64,000 nt of DNA. Source: Billgrantia campisalis. Lineage in GTDB: Bacteria > Pseudomonadota > Gammaproteobacteria > Pseudomonadales > Halomonadaceae. Shown one piece after another: positions 34,892 through 44,579 of the stretch. The notes under the pieces were generated by a model. It did no database searches. It saw only the letters and a list, made by a program, of their open reading frames with translations, and was not told the origin of the DNA. Where the stretch lies: positions 1 through 64,000 of the forward strand of contig NZ_JABFUC010000009.1 of NCBI RefSeq assembly GCF_022341425.1. The letters run 5' to 3'. Position 1 is the first letter of the stretch. Each line of letters opens with the position of its first letter. The position numbers and the translations under genes are program-made.

Positions 34892-35650
34892 TCAGGAGTC
34901 CCGCGGTCCGTGGCGATCGCGCTGGCGGCTCGGCGGAATCAGCTTGACCCGCGTCTTGGGGCGCGTCGGGGGAGGCGTCGAGGCCTCGTGGCCGTCTTCC
35001 GGCGGGACCTGGTGCGACCCTGTCGGGGGCTGGATCGTCACCCAGGCGAAGGTGGGCAGCGCCAGCCGCCAGTGGATGGCGGACAGCCGCAGCCCCAGCG
35101 TCATCAGCAGCGCCACGGCGATGGTCAGGGCCGGCGGCGCCCCCAGCGCCTCCAGCGTCACATAGGCGATGCCCCCGACGATGGAGGCCGTGGCATAGAC
35201 CTCACGGCGCAGCACCATGGGCACCCGACGCGCCAGCACATCGCGCACCATGCCACCGGCCACGCCGGTTAGCAGCCCCATCAGCACCGCCACCACCCCC
35301 GGCGCCTCGAGCAGCAGCGCCTTGTGGGTGCCGATCACCGTGAACAGCGCCAGGCCGAAGGCATCGGCCACCGGCAGGAAGACCCGCGACAGGCGATGGA
35401 TGTAGTGGAAGCCGATCATCGACAGCCCCACGGTGCCCAGGATCACCCACAGGTAGGTCGGGTCGCTGACCCAGAAAACCGGCCGCACGCCCAGCACCAG
35501 GTCGCGCAGGGTGCCGCCGCCGATGCCGGTCACCGCCGCCAGCACCAGCATGCCGAAGGGGTCCATGCGCGAGCGGCAGGCGAGTATCACCCCCGACAGG
35601 GCAAAGACGATCACCCCCACCATGTCCAGCCAGTAGATCAACCCCGTCAC
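34892..35650 (-). CDS. TRIC-type (UPF0126) cation channel family protein
   Basis: This 252-residue inner-membrane protein has seven hydrophobic helices in two related halves, each with the family motif: GIGGGTLRD (about 43) and GVAGGMVRD (about 129). Prokaryotic TRIC homologues form trimeric K+-permeable channels. A Pro/Arg-rich soluble tail (residues 208-252) is longer than usual. The start overlaps the regulator's stop (ATGA), so channel and regulator are translated together. Confidence 0.88.
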   Translation of the reverse strand: MTGLIYWLDMVGVIVFALSGVILACRSRMDPFGMLVLAAVTGIGGGTLRDLVLGVRPVFWVSDPTYLWVILGTVGLSMIGFHYIHRLSRVFLPVADAFGLALFTVIGTHKALLLEAPGVVAVLMGLLTGVAGGMVRDVLARRVPMVLRREVYATASIVGGIAYVTLEALGAPPALTIAVALLMTLGLRLSAIHWRLALPTFAWVTIQPPTGSHQVPPEDGHEASTPPPTRPKTRVKLIPPSRQRDRHGPRDS

Positions 35651-36237
35651 TGGTAGGTCACCACCAGAAAGCCCACCAGCTCCTCATCGCCGCAGTTCTC
35701 GATGGTGTGCTCCAGGTCGGCATGGTAGTGGGCGGAGTCGCCGGGGCCGAGCGCGCAGCGATTGTCGCCGGCCTGGATCCGGGCACTGCCCCGGGTCACG
35801 GTCAGCAGCTCGCGGGTGCCCTCGAAGTGGGGGGCACTGTGCAGGCTGGCCCGCGGGGCGAGGCGCACCTCATAGAACTCCACGTTCTTCTCCAGGTGCA
35901 GCGGGGAAAGGGTGCGAATTCGACACTCCTGATCGTCGCGAAACAGCTGGCTGGCATCGTCGCTGCGCACCACCTCGATGCGCGAGGCGGCCCAGGGCTG
36001 ATCCACCAGCTCACCGATGTTGAGGCCGAAGGCCTGGGCAATGCGCAGGGTCACCGCCAGGGTCGGATTGGCCCGGCCGCGCTCGATCTGGCTGAGCATC
36101 GAGCGGCTGACCCCCGAGGCGGCGGCCAGCTGTTCCAGGGTGAGGTTGCGCTTCTTGCGCAGCTCGATCACCCGGCTGGCCAGACCCTGGCTACCCACGT
36201 CGACGGCCCCGCCGCTGGCGGAAGCACTATCGTTCAC
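35647..36237 (-). CDS. XRE-family regulator with cupin domain
   Basis: GTG start at 36237 behind GAGGAG; 196 residues. The N-terminal HTH (about 20-75: LTLEQLAAASGVSRSMLSQIE) is followed by a cupin sensor domain (about 115-195: SLHSAPHFEGTREL and GPGDSAHYHADLEHTI). Such regulators often control the adjacent amino-acid genes. It is divergent from tdh-kbl, so threonine/glycine catabolism is the likely target. A perfect palindrome lies between them. Confidence 0.88.
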   Translation of the reverse strand: MNDSASASGGAVDVGSQGLASRVIELRKKRNLTLEQLAAASGVSRSMLSQIERGRANPTLAVTLRIAQAFGLNIGELVDQPWAASRIEVVRSDDASQLFRDDQECRIRTLSPLHLEKNVEFYEVRLAPRASLHSAPHFEGTRELLTVTRGSARIQAGDNRCALGPGDSAHYHADLEHTIENCGDEELVGFLVVTYQ

Positions 36238-36329
36238 ATCGACTCTCCTCTATACCGATAGGTACCGACGGTCAGGGCAAGCGATGGCCACCGACCGATT
36301 TCCACTATAAGGGAAATTAATCTTGCATA

Positions 36330-36344
36330 GCAGAATAATTCTGC
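36330..36344. promoter_or_regulatory. perfect 15-bp palindrome GCAGAATAATTCTGC, operator candidate
   Basis: The site sits midway between the divergent XRE-cupin gene and tdh, in an AT-rich patch with TTGCA/TGCAA flanks. A symmetric site in this position is what an XRE dimer would bind, so control of itself and of tdh-kbl is likely. No biochemical proof exists here. Confidence 0.5.
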
Positions 36345-36453
36345 AATACTGGAAACTGTTCTTCTATAGTAAACATGACGACATCGAATGCCAACGGCTA
36401 GCCGCCGTCCTCATCGGTCACCACCCCGGCGCCACAAGCGCAGCCACAAACTG

Positions 36454-36505
36454 GTACCACGACGAACGCTCGTACCCCGACAACGTTCGTACCACGACAA
36501 ACAAT
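36454..36505 (+). repeat. three imperfect direct repeats in the tdh leader
   Basis: The unit GTACCaCGACaAaCG begins at 36454, 36472 and 36489, so the spacing is 18 and 17 bases. The last copy ends just before AGGTGAAAC and the tdh ATG at 36515. The repeats are close to the start codon and could bind a protein or form RNA structure. Confidence 0.4.
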
Positions 36506-36514
36506 AGGTGAAAC

Positions 36515-37543
36515 ATGAAAGCACTGGTCAAGAAGGAAGCCGCTCCCGGCCTCTGGCTCGAAGACGTACCCGCCCCCGAGGTCGGCATCAACGACGTGCT
36601 GATCCGCGTCAAGCGCACCGCCATCTGCGGTACCGACGTGCATATTTACAAATGGGACAGCTGGGCGCAGAAGACCATTCCCACCCCCATGGTAGTAGGC
36701 CACGAGTTCGTCGGTGAGATCGTCGAGGTGGGCTCCAACGTCAACGACTTCACGCCCGGCCAGATCGTCTCCGGCGAGGGCCACGTGGTCTGCGGCCGCT
36801 GCCGCAACTGCCTGGCGGGGCGCCGCCACCTGTGCGCCCATACCAGCGGGGTGGGGGTCAACCGCCCGGGGGCCTTCGCCGAGTATGTGGCGCTGCCCAT
36901 GTCCAATGTCTGGGAGCACCGGCCGGGCATCGACCTGGACGTGGCCGCCCTGTTCGACCCGCTGGGCAACGCCGTGCATACCGCCCTGCAATATGACCTG
37001 CTGGGCGAGGACGTGCTGATCACCGGTGCCGGCCCCATCGGCGCCATGGCCGCGGCGGTGTGCCGCCACGCCGGCGCTCGCCACGTGGTGATCACCGACC
37101 TCAACCCCGAGCGCCTGGCGCTGGCCAAGCGCCTGGGGGCGACCCGCACCGTGGACGTGCGCCACGAGAGTCTGGCCGAGGTACAGCGCGACCTGGGGCT
37201 CAGCGAAGGTTTCGACGTCGGCCTGGAGATGTCCGGCAGCCCCGCCGCCTTTCGCGACATGCTGGCCAACATGTGCCACGGTGGCAAGGTAGCGATGCTC
37301 GGCATTCCCACCGAGGACATCGCCATCGACTGGAACACGGTGATCTTCAACATGCTGACGCTCAAGGGCATCTACGGGCGCGAGATGTACGAGACCTGGT
37401 ACAAGATGTCGGTGATGATCGATTCGGGGCTGGATATCGCGCCGGTGATCACCCATCGCCTGCCCTATACCGAATTCCAGCGCGGCTTCGATGCCATGCT
37501 GTCCGGTGAAGCCAGCAAGGTCGTTCTGAACTGGGAGCAATAA
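36515..37543 (+). CDS. tdh: L-threonine 3-dehydrogenase
   Basis: The 342 residues match E. coli Tdh in length and motifs. The catalytic zinc region has C38 (TAICGTD) and GHEFVG, and the structural zinc lobe has four Cys in [15 protein letters not shown]. The NAD-binding motif is GAGPIGAMA. It oxidises threonine to 2-amino-3-ketobutyrate with NAD+, which the next gene's product cleaves. The two genes are separated by one base. A role in supplying glycine, for growth on threonine or for betaine synthesis, is plausible. Confidence 0.97.
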   Translation: MKALVKKEAAPGLWLEDVPAPEVGINDVLIRVKRTAICGTDVHIYKWDSWAQKTIPTPMVVGHEFVGEIVEVGSNVNDFTPGQIVSGEGHVVCGRCRNCLAGRRHLCAHTSGVGVNRPGAFAEYVALPMSNVWEHRPGIDLDVAALFDPLGNAVHTALQYDLLGEDVLITGAGPIGAMAAAVCRHAGARHVVITDLNPERLALAKRLGATRTVDVRHESLAEVQRDLGLSEGFDVGLEMSGSPAAFRDMLANMCHGGKVAMLGIPTEDIAIDWNTVIFNMLTLKGIYGREMYETWYKMSVMIDSGLDIAPVITHRLPYTEFQRGFDAMLSGEASKVVLNWEQ

Positions 37544-37544
37544 G

Positions 37545-38735
37545 ATGTACGGGGACTTTCAACACCACCTGCGCCGCGAACTCGAGGCCATCGAATCGGC
37601 CGGGCTGACCAAGCACGAGCGCCTGCTGAGTTCACCGCAAGGCGCCCATGTGGCGATCGAGCAGGGCCGCGAGGTACTCAACCTCTGCGCCAACAACTAC
37701 CTGGGCCTGGCCCAGCACCCGGAGGTGAATGCCGCCGCCAAGGCAGGGCTTGAGGAGTGGGGCTACGGCCTGGCCTCGGTGCGCTTCATCTGCGGCACCC
37801 AGAGCCTGCACAAGCAGCTGGAGGCGAAGCTCAGCGAGTTTCTCGGCACCGAGGACACCATCCTCTACCCCTCCTGCTTCGACGCCAACGGCGGGCTGTT
37901 CGAGACCCTGCTGGGCGCCGAGGACGCGGTGATCTCCGACGAGCTCAATCACGCCAGCATCATCGACGGGGTGCGGCTCTCCAAGGCACGCCGCTACCGC
38001 TACCGCAACCGCGACATGGCCGACCTGGAGGACCAGCTCAAGGCGGCCGACCGCGACGGCGCGCGCTTCAAGCTGATCACCACCGACGGCGTCTTCTCCA
38101 TGGACGGCTATATCGCCCCCCTCGATGAGATCTGCGACCTGGCCGAACGCTATGGGGCGCTGGTCCACTTCGACGACTGCCACGCCACCGGCTTCGTGGG
38201 CGCCGGCGGGCGCGGCACCCACGAGCACCTCGGCTGCATGGACCGCATCGATATCACCACCGGCACCCTGGGCAAAGCGCTGGGGGGAGCCAGCGGCGGC
38301 TACACCAGCGGCAAGCGCGAAGTCGTCGAGCTGCTGCGCCAGCGCTCGCGGCCCTATCTGTTCTCCAACACCGTGGCGCCGCCGGTGGTGGCCGGTGCCC
38401 TGAAGGCCCTGGAACTGGCCGCCGAGTCGGGTGAGCTGCGCACCCGGCTCAAGGAGAACACCGCCTTCTTCCGGGACGGCCTCGAGACGCTGGGCTTCGA
38501 GCTGCTGCCCGGCGAGCACCCCATCGTGCCGGTGATGCTCCACGACGCGGCGACCGCCGGCCGCTTCGCCGACGCCATGCTGGAGGAGGGCATCTACGTG
38601 ATCGCCTTCTCCTACCCGGTGGTGCCCCAGGGCAAGGCGCGCATCCGCACCCAGATGTCGGCGGCGCTCAGCCGCGAGGATCTGGAGTACGCCCTGGCCG
38701 CCTTCGGCCGGGTGAAGGAGCGGCTGGGGATCTAA
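37545..38735 (+). CDS. kbl: 2-amino-3-ketobutyrate coenzyme A ligase (glycine C-acetyltransferase)
   Basis: This 396-residue alpha-oxoamine synthase has the PLP lysine at K244 ([10 protein letters not shown]), the same number as in E. coli Kbl, and [11 protein letters not shown] for the cofactor aspartate. It splits 2-amino-3-ketobutyrate with CoA into glycine and acetyl-CoA. Its last 229 bases (38509-38737, including two bases past the stop) occur again at 51977. The gene is complete and forms an operon with tdh. Confidence 0.97.
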   Translation: MYGDFQHHLRRELEAIESAGLTKHERLLSSPQGAHVAIEQGREVLNLCANNYLGLAQHPEVNAAAKAGLEEWGYGLASVRFICGTQSLHKQLEAKLSEFLGTEDTILYPSCFDANGGLFETLLGAEDAVISDELNHASIIDGVRLSKARRYRYRNRDMADLEDQLKAADRDGARFKLITTDGVFSMDGYIAPLDEICDLAERYGALVHFDDCHATGFVGAGGRGTHEHLGCMDRIDITTGTLGKALGGASGGYTSGKREVVELLRQRSRPYLFSNTVAPPVVAGALKALELAAESGELRTRLKENTAFFRDGLETLGFELLPGEHPIVPVMLHDAATAGRFADAMLEEGIYVIAFSYPVVPQGKARIRTQMSAALSREDLEYALAAFGRVKERLGI

Positions 38736-38737
38736 CC
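38509..38737 (+). repeat. kbl 3'-end direct repeat, left copy
   Basis: These 229 bases, lying inside kbl and ending two bases after its stop, match 51977-52205 with only two differences seen (a G/C in the middle and A/C in the last sense codon). The two copies are in the same orientation and enclose about 13.2 kb that hold only the mal genes and a group II intron. Confidence 0.93.
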
Positions 38738-38853
38738 AGGCAGGGTCTCTAACCAAGCGGGGGCGACTACCACCTTGGTCGTAATCGCCCCGCAACCCGC
38801 CTCCCGGCAGGCATACTGAGTCGACTATAACGATTCAGCTCCCCGTGTGCGCC

Positions 38854-41550
38854 ATGTCCCTGATCCCCAGCAAGCTCTCGCCGCCACCGCTGCCGCCCTG
38901 GGTGGTGGCCCGGGAACGCCTCAATGTCCACTTCGTGCTCGACGAGCGGGTGCGCCTGCAGGTGGTGCAAGCCCCGGCGGGCTACGGCAAGAGCACCCTG
39001 CTGGCGGAGCGCCTGCCGGCCCTGGAGCAGGACGCGGCCTGGCTGCGCCTGGACGCCCAGGACGATGCCCCGGCGCGCTTCGCCGCCTACTTCCGCGCCG
39101 CCCTGGCCGGCCTGCTGCCCGAGGCGGTGCTGGCCGCGCCCCAAGACTCCTTCGGCGATAGCGTGGCCACCTGGCTGGCGGCCCTGCCGGCCAGTCACCC
39201 GCCCTGCCGCCTGGTGCTGGACGAGTTCGAGCATATCCGCGCCCCCGAGCTCCTCGAAGGGCTCGGCCTGTGGCTGCGCCACCAGCCCCCCTGGCTGACC
39301 CTGAGCCTGATCGGCCGCGTCGCCCCGCCCCTGGGCCTGGCCGCCCTGCGCCTGCGCGGCGAGCTGGAGGAGGTGGATGCCGCCGCCCTCGCCTTCGACC
39401 TGGAGGAGGCCCAGACCCTGTGCGCCGAGCAGCTCAGTTTCCCGCCCACCCGGGTCAGCCTGGAGCGCGCCCTGCGGCGCACCGAGGGCTGGGCCATGGC
39501 CCTCAACTGGCTGGTGGAGCGCACCACCACCCGGGCCGGCTTCGACGCCCTGGTGGATCGCCTGCAGGGCAGCCACCCGGACTTCGTGGCCTGGTTCGAC
39601 GACCTGCTGGCGGAGACCCTCGACGAGGCGGATCGCCAGTTGCTGCTGCAGTTGGGGGTCCTGGAGCGCTTCTCGCCGCCGCTGGTGGCGCGCCTGCTGG
39701 AGGGGCGCCGCCTGCCCCAGCGCCTCGACGACCTGATCCGCGCCGGCCTGTTTATCCAGCGCCTGACCCCCCACGAGCAGTGGTGCCGCTTCCATCCGCT
39801 GTTCGCCGGTTACCTGCACCATCGCCGCCACGAGCTGAGCCTCGACACCCAACGCCAGCTGCACCGCCGCGCCAGCCAGGCCTGGCTGGCCCTGGGCGAC
39901 CCGGCCCTGGCCCTGGCCCAGGCCATTGAGGCGGAGGAGCCGGGCCCACTGGCCGAGCTGATCGAGGCCCAGGGCCCGACGCTGCTGGCCAATGGTCACT
40001 TCGCCCTGCTGGCCCGCGGCCTGGCGACGCTGGGCGATACCCGCCTGGTGACCTCGCCGCGGCTGACCCTGATTCACGGTTGGGTCAGCCATGCCCAGTA
40101 CCAGTTCGCCCGCACCCGCCAGGCCATCGACTGGATCGAGGCCCAGTTGGAGGCCCCCGAATGGCAGGCCCTGGCCGCCGAGTTCGCCACCCTGCGCGCC
40201 CAGCTGGCCATCAACCAGGGCGACGCCGAGCGGGCCGCGCCCCTGGCCGAAGCGGCCCTGGCTCTGCCGGCCCGCTACCTGGCCGCCACCCCGGTCTCGG
40301 CAGGGGCGATCCTCGCCGAGTCGCGTTTCGTGCTGGGGCACCTGGAGGAGTCGCTGAGCCGCGTCCAGGAAGTGGAACAGGAGGCCGCCCGCATCCATGA
40401 CGATCAGTTGCTGCTGTGGGCCCACTGTCACCACTCCGAGACCCTGGTGGCCCAGGGCCGCCTGCAGGCCGCCTACGATGTCCAGGAGCGGGCCCTAGCC
40501 CTGGTGGAGCGCGGCAACCTGGAGCGGCAGCCGATCAGCGAGTTCCTCTACCGCATCCGCAGCCAGCTGCTGTGGGAGTGGCACCGCCTGGAGGAGTCGG
40601 AGCAGGCGGCGCTGGCGGGTATCGCCGTACTCGACAGCCAGGGCGAGCGCTGGAGCCTGCAATGTCATATCGGCCTGGCCAAGGTGGCCCTCTCCCGGGG
40701 CGATCAGGCCCAGGCCGCCGACCATATTCGCCGCCTGCGCAAGGTCCTCGCCGAGGGCGACTACCATATCGACTGGCTGGCCAATGCCCACGCCACCCTG
40801 CTCGGCTGGTGGCAGGCCAACGACGACCGCGACGCCGTGGCGCGCTGGCTGCAGGAGGCGCCACCGCCCCAGCCCGAGGCGGCCAGCAACCACTTCGTGC
40901 AATGCAATGTGCGCAACCATGCCAGGGCCCTGACCCTGCTGGAACGCTTCGACGAGGCCGAGGCGCTGCTCGACACCCTGGAGGAGCACACCGCCCGCCT
41001 CGGCCTGGTCACCGACGCCAACCGCAACCGCCTCTGCCTGGCGGCCCTGGCCTGGCAGCGGGGCCGCCAGGACGCGGCCCTGGCGCACCTGCGCCAGGCT
41101 CTGGCGCTGGCCGGTCGCACCGGCCTCACCGGCAGCTTCCTGCGCCTGGGCCGGGCGCTGCCAGAGATGCTCCAGGCACTGCTCGACGCCGGTGGGCTGG
41201 AGCGCCTCGACCGGGATCGCGCCGAGCGGCTATTGAGCCTGGCCGGCCGCCAGCGGGAGTTCGGCCAGGCGGTGCGACTGATGCTCGACGACGCCGTGAT
41301 CGAGGACATCGTCAATCGCCCCGACGTGCCGGAGCTGATCCGCACCTCGCCGCTGACTCGCCGCGAATGGCAGATCCTCGGCCTGATCCATGCCGGCCTC
41401 TCCAACGAGCAGATCGCCGAACAGCTCGGCGTGGCCCCCACCACCGTCAAGACCCATATCCGCAGCCTCTACCAGAAGCAGGACATCCGCCGCCGCGAGG
41501 AGGCCATCGCCCTGGCCGCCGACCTCCTGGCGCGGATCCAGGGGGAGTAG
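38854..41550 (+). CDS. malT: MalT-type maltose regulon activator
   Basis: The 898-residue protein starts MSLIPSKL, as in E. coli MalT (GTG at 38845 is an alternative). It has the Walker A motif APAGYGKST (about 40) of STAND-type ATPases, a winged-helix and TPR-like middle region, and a C-terminal LuxR-type HTH (about 835-890: LTRREWQILGLIHAGLSNEQIAEQLG). MalT is switched on by ATP plus maltotriose and drives mal promoters. It heads the rightward arm of the mal island. Confidence 0.93.
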   Translation: MSLIPSKLSPPPLPPWVVARERLNVHFVLDERVRLQVVQAPAGYGKSTLLAERLPALEQDAAWLRLDAQDDAPARFAAYFRAALAGLLPEAVLAAPQDSFGDSVATWLAALPASHPPCRLVLDEFEHIRAPELLEGLGLWLRHQPPWLTLSLIGRVAPPLGLAALRLRGELEEVDAAALAFDLEEAQTLCAEQLSFPPTRVSLERALRRTEGWAMALNWLVERTTTRAGFDALVDRLQGSHPDFVAWFDDLLAETLDEADRQLLLQLGVLERFSPPLVARLLEGRRLPQRLDDLIRAGLFIQRLTPHEQWCRFHPLFAGYLHHRRHELSLDTQRQLHRRASQAWLALGDPALALAQAIEAEEPGPLAELIEAQGPTLLANGHFALLARGLATLGDTRLVTSPRLTLIHGWVSHAQYQFARTRQAIDWIEAQLEAPEWQALAAEFATLRAQLAINQGDAERAAPLAEAALALPARYLAATPVSAGAILAESRFVLGHLEESLSRVQEVEQEAARIHDDQLLLWAHCHHSETLVAQGRLQAAYDVQERALALVERGNLERQPISEFLYRIRSQLLWEWHRLEESEQAALAGIAVLDSQGERWSLQCHIGLAKVALSRGDQAQAADHIRRLRKVLAEGDYHIDWLANAHATLLGWWQANDDRDAVARWLQEAPPPQPEAASNHFVQCNVRNHARALTLLERFDEAEALLDTLEEHTARLGLVTDANRNRLCLAALAWQRGRQDAALAHLRQALALAGRTGLTGSFLRLGRALPEMLQALLDAGGLERLDRDRAERLLSLAGRQREFGQAVRLMLDDAVIEDIVNRPDVPELIRTSPLTRREWQILGLIHAGLSNEQIAEQLGVAPTTVKTHIRSLYQKQDIRRREEAIALAADLLARIQGE

Positions 41551-41593
41551 GCCCCAGGCCGCGGGAGTTCAAGTCTCCCCATCCGCCCCTTGC

Positions 41594-41637
41594 CTACGCC
41601 CCCCGCCTACGCCGTGCGCCCCGGCCCCGGGAGGATC
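41594..41637 (+). promoter_or_regulatory. mal control element before the alpha-glucosidase gene
   Basis: The 155-base gap has CTACGCCCCCCG (41594-41605) followed by CCCCGGGAGG (41625-41634). The same elements in the same order relative to the gene occur before lamB and malE, about 110-140 bases before each start. The GGGAGGA part resembles a MalT box. A role as MalT-responsive promoter is inferred. Confidence 0.45.
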
Positions 41638-41705
41638 CCCGCCGCCCCGGGCGGGGCCACCATAGCCTTGACCCCTTCTCGATCAACAAGGCTAAGGAAT
41701 CGACC

Positions 41706-43364
41706 ATGACGACCCAGCTCGGCAAGCAAGGCAGCGACTGGTGGCGCGGGGCGGTGATCTACCAGATTTACCCGCGCAGCTTTCAGGACACCAACGGCGA
41801 TGGCATCGGCGACCTCAAGGGCGTCATCGAGCGCCTCGACTACATCGCCTCCCTGAATGTCGACGCCATCTGGCTGTCGCCCTTCTTCACCTCGCCGATG
41901 AAGGACTTCGGCTACGACATCAGCGACTACCGCGGCGTCGACCCCATGTTCGGCAGCCTCGAGGACTTCGACCGCCTGGTGGAGGCGGCCCATGCCCGGG
42001 GCCTGCGCGTCACCATCGACCAGGTGCTCTCCCACACCTCGGACCAGCACCCCTGGTTCGCCGAGAGCCGCGCCAGCCGCGACAATCCCAAGGCCGACTG
42101 GTACGTCTGGGCCGACGCCCGGCCCGACGGCGCGCCGCCCACCAACTGGCAGTCGGTGTTCGGCGGCAGCGCCTGGCAGTGGGACACCCGCCGCTGCCAG
42201 TACTACCTGCACAACTTCCTGAGCAGCCAGCCGGACCTCAACTTCCGCAACCCGGAGGTGGTGGAGGCGATCCTCGGCGAGGTGCGCTTCTGGCTGGAGC
42301 GCGGCGTCGACGGTTTCCGCCTCGACGCGGTGAACTTCTGCACCCATGGCGAGCTCAGGGACAACCCGCCCCGAGAGAGCAGCGCCGAGGGCTTCCTGGG
42401 GGTGCGCCCGGACAACCCCTACGGCTTCCAGCTCCATCACCACGACAAGACCCAGCCCGAGAACCTGGCCTTCCTGGAGCGGCTACGCGCCCTGCTCGAC
42501 GAGTACCCGGGCACCACCAGCGTCGGCGAGGTGGGCGACGACGATTCCCTAGGGGTGATGGCCGAGTACACCCAGGGCGGCAAGCGCCTGCACATGGCCT
42601 ACTCCTTCGACCTGCTCGGCGAGCGTCACGACCCGGCCTTCCTGCGCGACACCCTCACCGAGATGGAGGCGCGCATCGGCGACGGCTGGCCCTGCTGGGC
42701 GCTGGGCAACCACGACGTGACCCGCCTGGCGAGCCGCTGGAACGCCGAGGGGGAGGCGGCGAACCTGCGCCTCTACCTGGCCTTCCTGCTCACCCAGCGC
42801 GGCAGCGTCTGCCTCTACCAGGGCGAGGAGTTGGGCCTGCCGGAGGCGGCGCTGACCTTCGAGCAGCTCGTCGACCCCGCCGGCATCACCTTCTGGCCCG
42901 CCTACAAGGGCCGCGACGGCTGCCGCACCCCCCTGCCCTGGGCATCCCGGGCCGAGCAGGCCGGCTTCTCCGGCGGCGCGCCCTGGCTGCCGATTCCCGA
43001 GGCCCACCGGGCCCTGGCGGTGGATCGCCAGGAGGCGGACCCCGAGGCCCTGCTCCACGCCACCCGCGCCTTGCTGGCTTTCCGCCGCAATCAACCGGCG
43101 CTGGTCAAGGGCGAGGTGCGCTATCACCCGATTCGTGACGAGGTGCTCTGCCTGGAACGCCACTACCAGGGCCAGCGTCTGCTGGTGGCCCTCAACTTCA
43201 GTGACCAGGCCCGCGAGCTGCCGGCGCCCCGGGCGGCCCAGGCGCTGGACGCCGCTCCCAAGCTGGTCAACGGCACCTGGACCAACGGGCGGCTGCGCCT
43301 GCCCCCCTACGGCATCGCCATCGCCAGTTGTTCGACAGAGGAGGATCAGGCATGGGACGTTTGA
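41706..43364 (+). CDS. GH13 alpha-glucosidase
   Basis: This 552-residue protein is a (beta/alpha)8 glycoside hydrolase very similar in motifs to HaG of Halomonas sp. H11. It has YQIYPRSF at about 20, nucleophile D207 (FRLDAVNF), acid/base E275 (VGEVGDD) and D337 (GNHDVTR), spaced as in HaG (D202, E271, D333). It has no signal peptide, so it would cut maltose and short maltodextrins in the cytoplasm after uptake by MalEFGK. Its stop overlaps malK by 13 bases, so the two are coupled. Confidence 0.95.
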   Translation: MTTQLGKQGSDWWRGAVIYQIYPRSFQDTNGDGIGDLKGVIERLDYIASLNVDAIWLSPFFTSPMKDFGYDISDYRGVDPMFGSLEDFDRLVEAAHARGLRVTIDQVLSHTSDQHPWFAESRASRDNPKADWYVWADARPDGAPPTNWQSVFGGSAWQWDTRRCQYYLHNFLSSQPDLNFRNPEVVEAILGEVRFWLERGVDGFRLDAVNFCTHGELRDNPPRESSAEGFLGVRPDNPYGFQLHHHDKTQPENLAFLERLRALLDEYPGTTSVGEVGDDDSLGVMAEYTQGGKRLHMAYSFDLLGERHDPAFLRDTLTEMEARIGDGWPCWALGNHDVTRLASRWNAEGEAANLRLYLAFLLTQRGSVCLYQGEELGLPEAALTFEQLVDPAGITFWPAYKGRDGCRTPLPWASRAEQAGFSGGAPWLPIPEAHRALAVDRQEADPEALLHATRALLAFRRNQPALVKGEVRYHPIRDEVLCLERHYQGQRLLVALNFSDQARELPAPRAAQALDAAPKLVNGTWTNGRLRLPPYGIAIASCSTEEDQAWDV

Positions 43365-44467
43365 CGCTTAGCGGTATCGGCAAATCCTACGACGGGGTCG
43401 AGATCTCCCGGGACATCGACCTGACCATCGGGGATGGCGAGTTCGTGGTCTTCGTCGGCCCCTCCGGCTGCGGCAAGTCGACCCTGCTGCGCATGATCGC
43501 CGGGCTCGAGGAGATCACCCAAGGGGAGATGTGCCTGGACGGGGAGCGCATCAACGAGGTGCCGCCCCAGGAGCGGGACATCGGCATGGTCTTCCAGTCC
43601 TATGCCCTCTACCCGCATATGACGGTGGCCGAGAACATGGCCTTCGGCCTCAAGCTGGCGCGCACCGACAAGGCGGAGATCCGTCGCCGGGTAGCGCACG
43701 CCGCCGAGATGCTGCACCTCACCGAGCTGTTGCAGCGCAAGCCCAAGGACCTCTCCGGGGGCCAGCGCCAGCGGGTGGCCATCGGCCGCACCCTGGTCAA
43801 GGAGCCGGCGGTGTTCCTCTTCGACGAGCCCCTCTCCAACCTGGACGCCGCCCTGCGGGTCGATATGCGGGTGCAGATCGCCGAGCTCCACGAGCGCCTG
43901 GGCGCCACCATGATCTATGTGACCCACGATCAGGTGGAGGCCATGACGCTCGCCGATCGCATCGTGCTGCTCTCCGGCGGGCGCATCGCCCAGGTGGGGG
44001 CGCCGCTCTCCCTCTACCACTTCCCCCGGACCCTGGAGGTGGCGGAGTTCATCGGCTCGCCGCGCATCAATACCCTGCCGGTGACGGTGCTCGACCCGGG
44101 CCCGCGCCATACCACGGTGCGCCTGCCCGGCGGCGAGAGCCTGGCGGTGGCGGTGGATGGCAGCGGCCTGAGCGCCGGCGACACCGCCACCCTGGGGGTC
44201 CGCGCCGAGGCCTTCGTTGACGAACCCCGGGCCGAGGCCCGCCTGCCGGCCCGCCTGCTGGTGGCCGAGCAGTTGGGCTACGAGACCCTGGCCCACCTGG
44301 CAGTGGAAGGCGTCGAGGGCGCCCTGGTGCAGCGCCTGGACGGCCTGACCCACCTGGAACCCCACCAGCCGGTGACCCTGGGCCTGGCCGGGGAGCACTG
44401 TCACCTCTTCGACGCCAGCGGTCGCGCCTGCCCGCGCCAGACCACGGTGCCCGGGGTTAGCCACTAA
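43352..44467 (+). CDS. malK: maltose/maltodextrin ABC transporter ATP-binding protein
   Basis: The 371-residue protein contains Walker A GPSGCGKST (about 36), the signature LSGGQRQR (about 135), Walker B VFLFDEPLSNLDA and a C-terminal OB-fold regulatory domain of the MalK/UgpC type. It energises the MalF-MalG pore. In enteric MalK the C-terminal domain also binds MalT and inhibits it. GAGGAGG precedes the ATG. It ends the rightward arm and is followed by a strong hairpin. Confidence 0.95.
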   Translation: MGRLTLSGIGKSYDGVEISRDIDLTIGDGEFVVFVGPSGCGKSTLLRMIAGLEEITQGEMCLDGERINEVPPQERDIGMVFQSYALYPHMTVAENMAFGLKLARTDKAEIRRRVAHAAEMLHLTELLQRKPKDLSGGQRQRVAIGRTLVKEPAVFLFDEPLSNLDAALRVDMRVQIAELHERLGATMIYVTHDQVEAMTLADRIVLLSGGRIAQVGAPLSLYHFPRTLEVAEFIGSPRINTLPVTVLDPGPRHTTVRLPGGESLAVAVDGSGLSAGDTATLGVRAEAFVDEPRAEARLPARLLVAEQLGYETLAHLAVEGVEGALVQRLDGLTHLEPHQPVTLGLAGEHCHLFDASGRACPRQTTVPGVSH

Positions 44468-44503
44468 CGCCTTACCCCTCGCTCCTTACCCCTTACGCTC
44501 CCA

Positions 44504-44540
44504 CGACTAGGCCCCGGCAGGTTGCCGGGGCCTAGTCGTT
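44504..44540 (+). terminator. hairpin terminator after malK
   Basis: CGACTAGGCCCCGGCA (44504-44519) pairs perfectly with the inverted copy at 44523-44538 over a 3-base loop. Only two T follow, so it may also act for leftward transcription from the intron side. Confidence 0.65.
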
Positions 44541-44579
44541 GATGGCGCGCCCACGAAACAGTTGTCGCTGGCGTGGGCA

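Noticed and set aside
36398-37540. A 380-codon frame opposite tdh
   Set aside because: It is a His/Val/Gln-rich shadow of tdh; tdh has full catalytic motifs.
38767-40434. A 555-codon minus-strand open frame opposite malT
   Set aside because: It has low-complexity Gln/Gly-rich composition, no RBS and no motif; malT on the other strand is unmistakable.
41551-41705. Exact MalT box before the alpha-glucosidase gene
   Set aside because: Only a partial match (GGGAGGA) was found; the shared CTACGCC element was reported instead.
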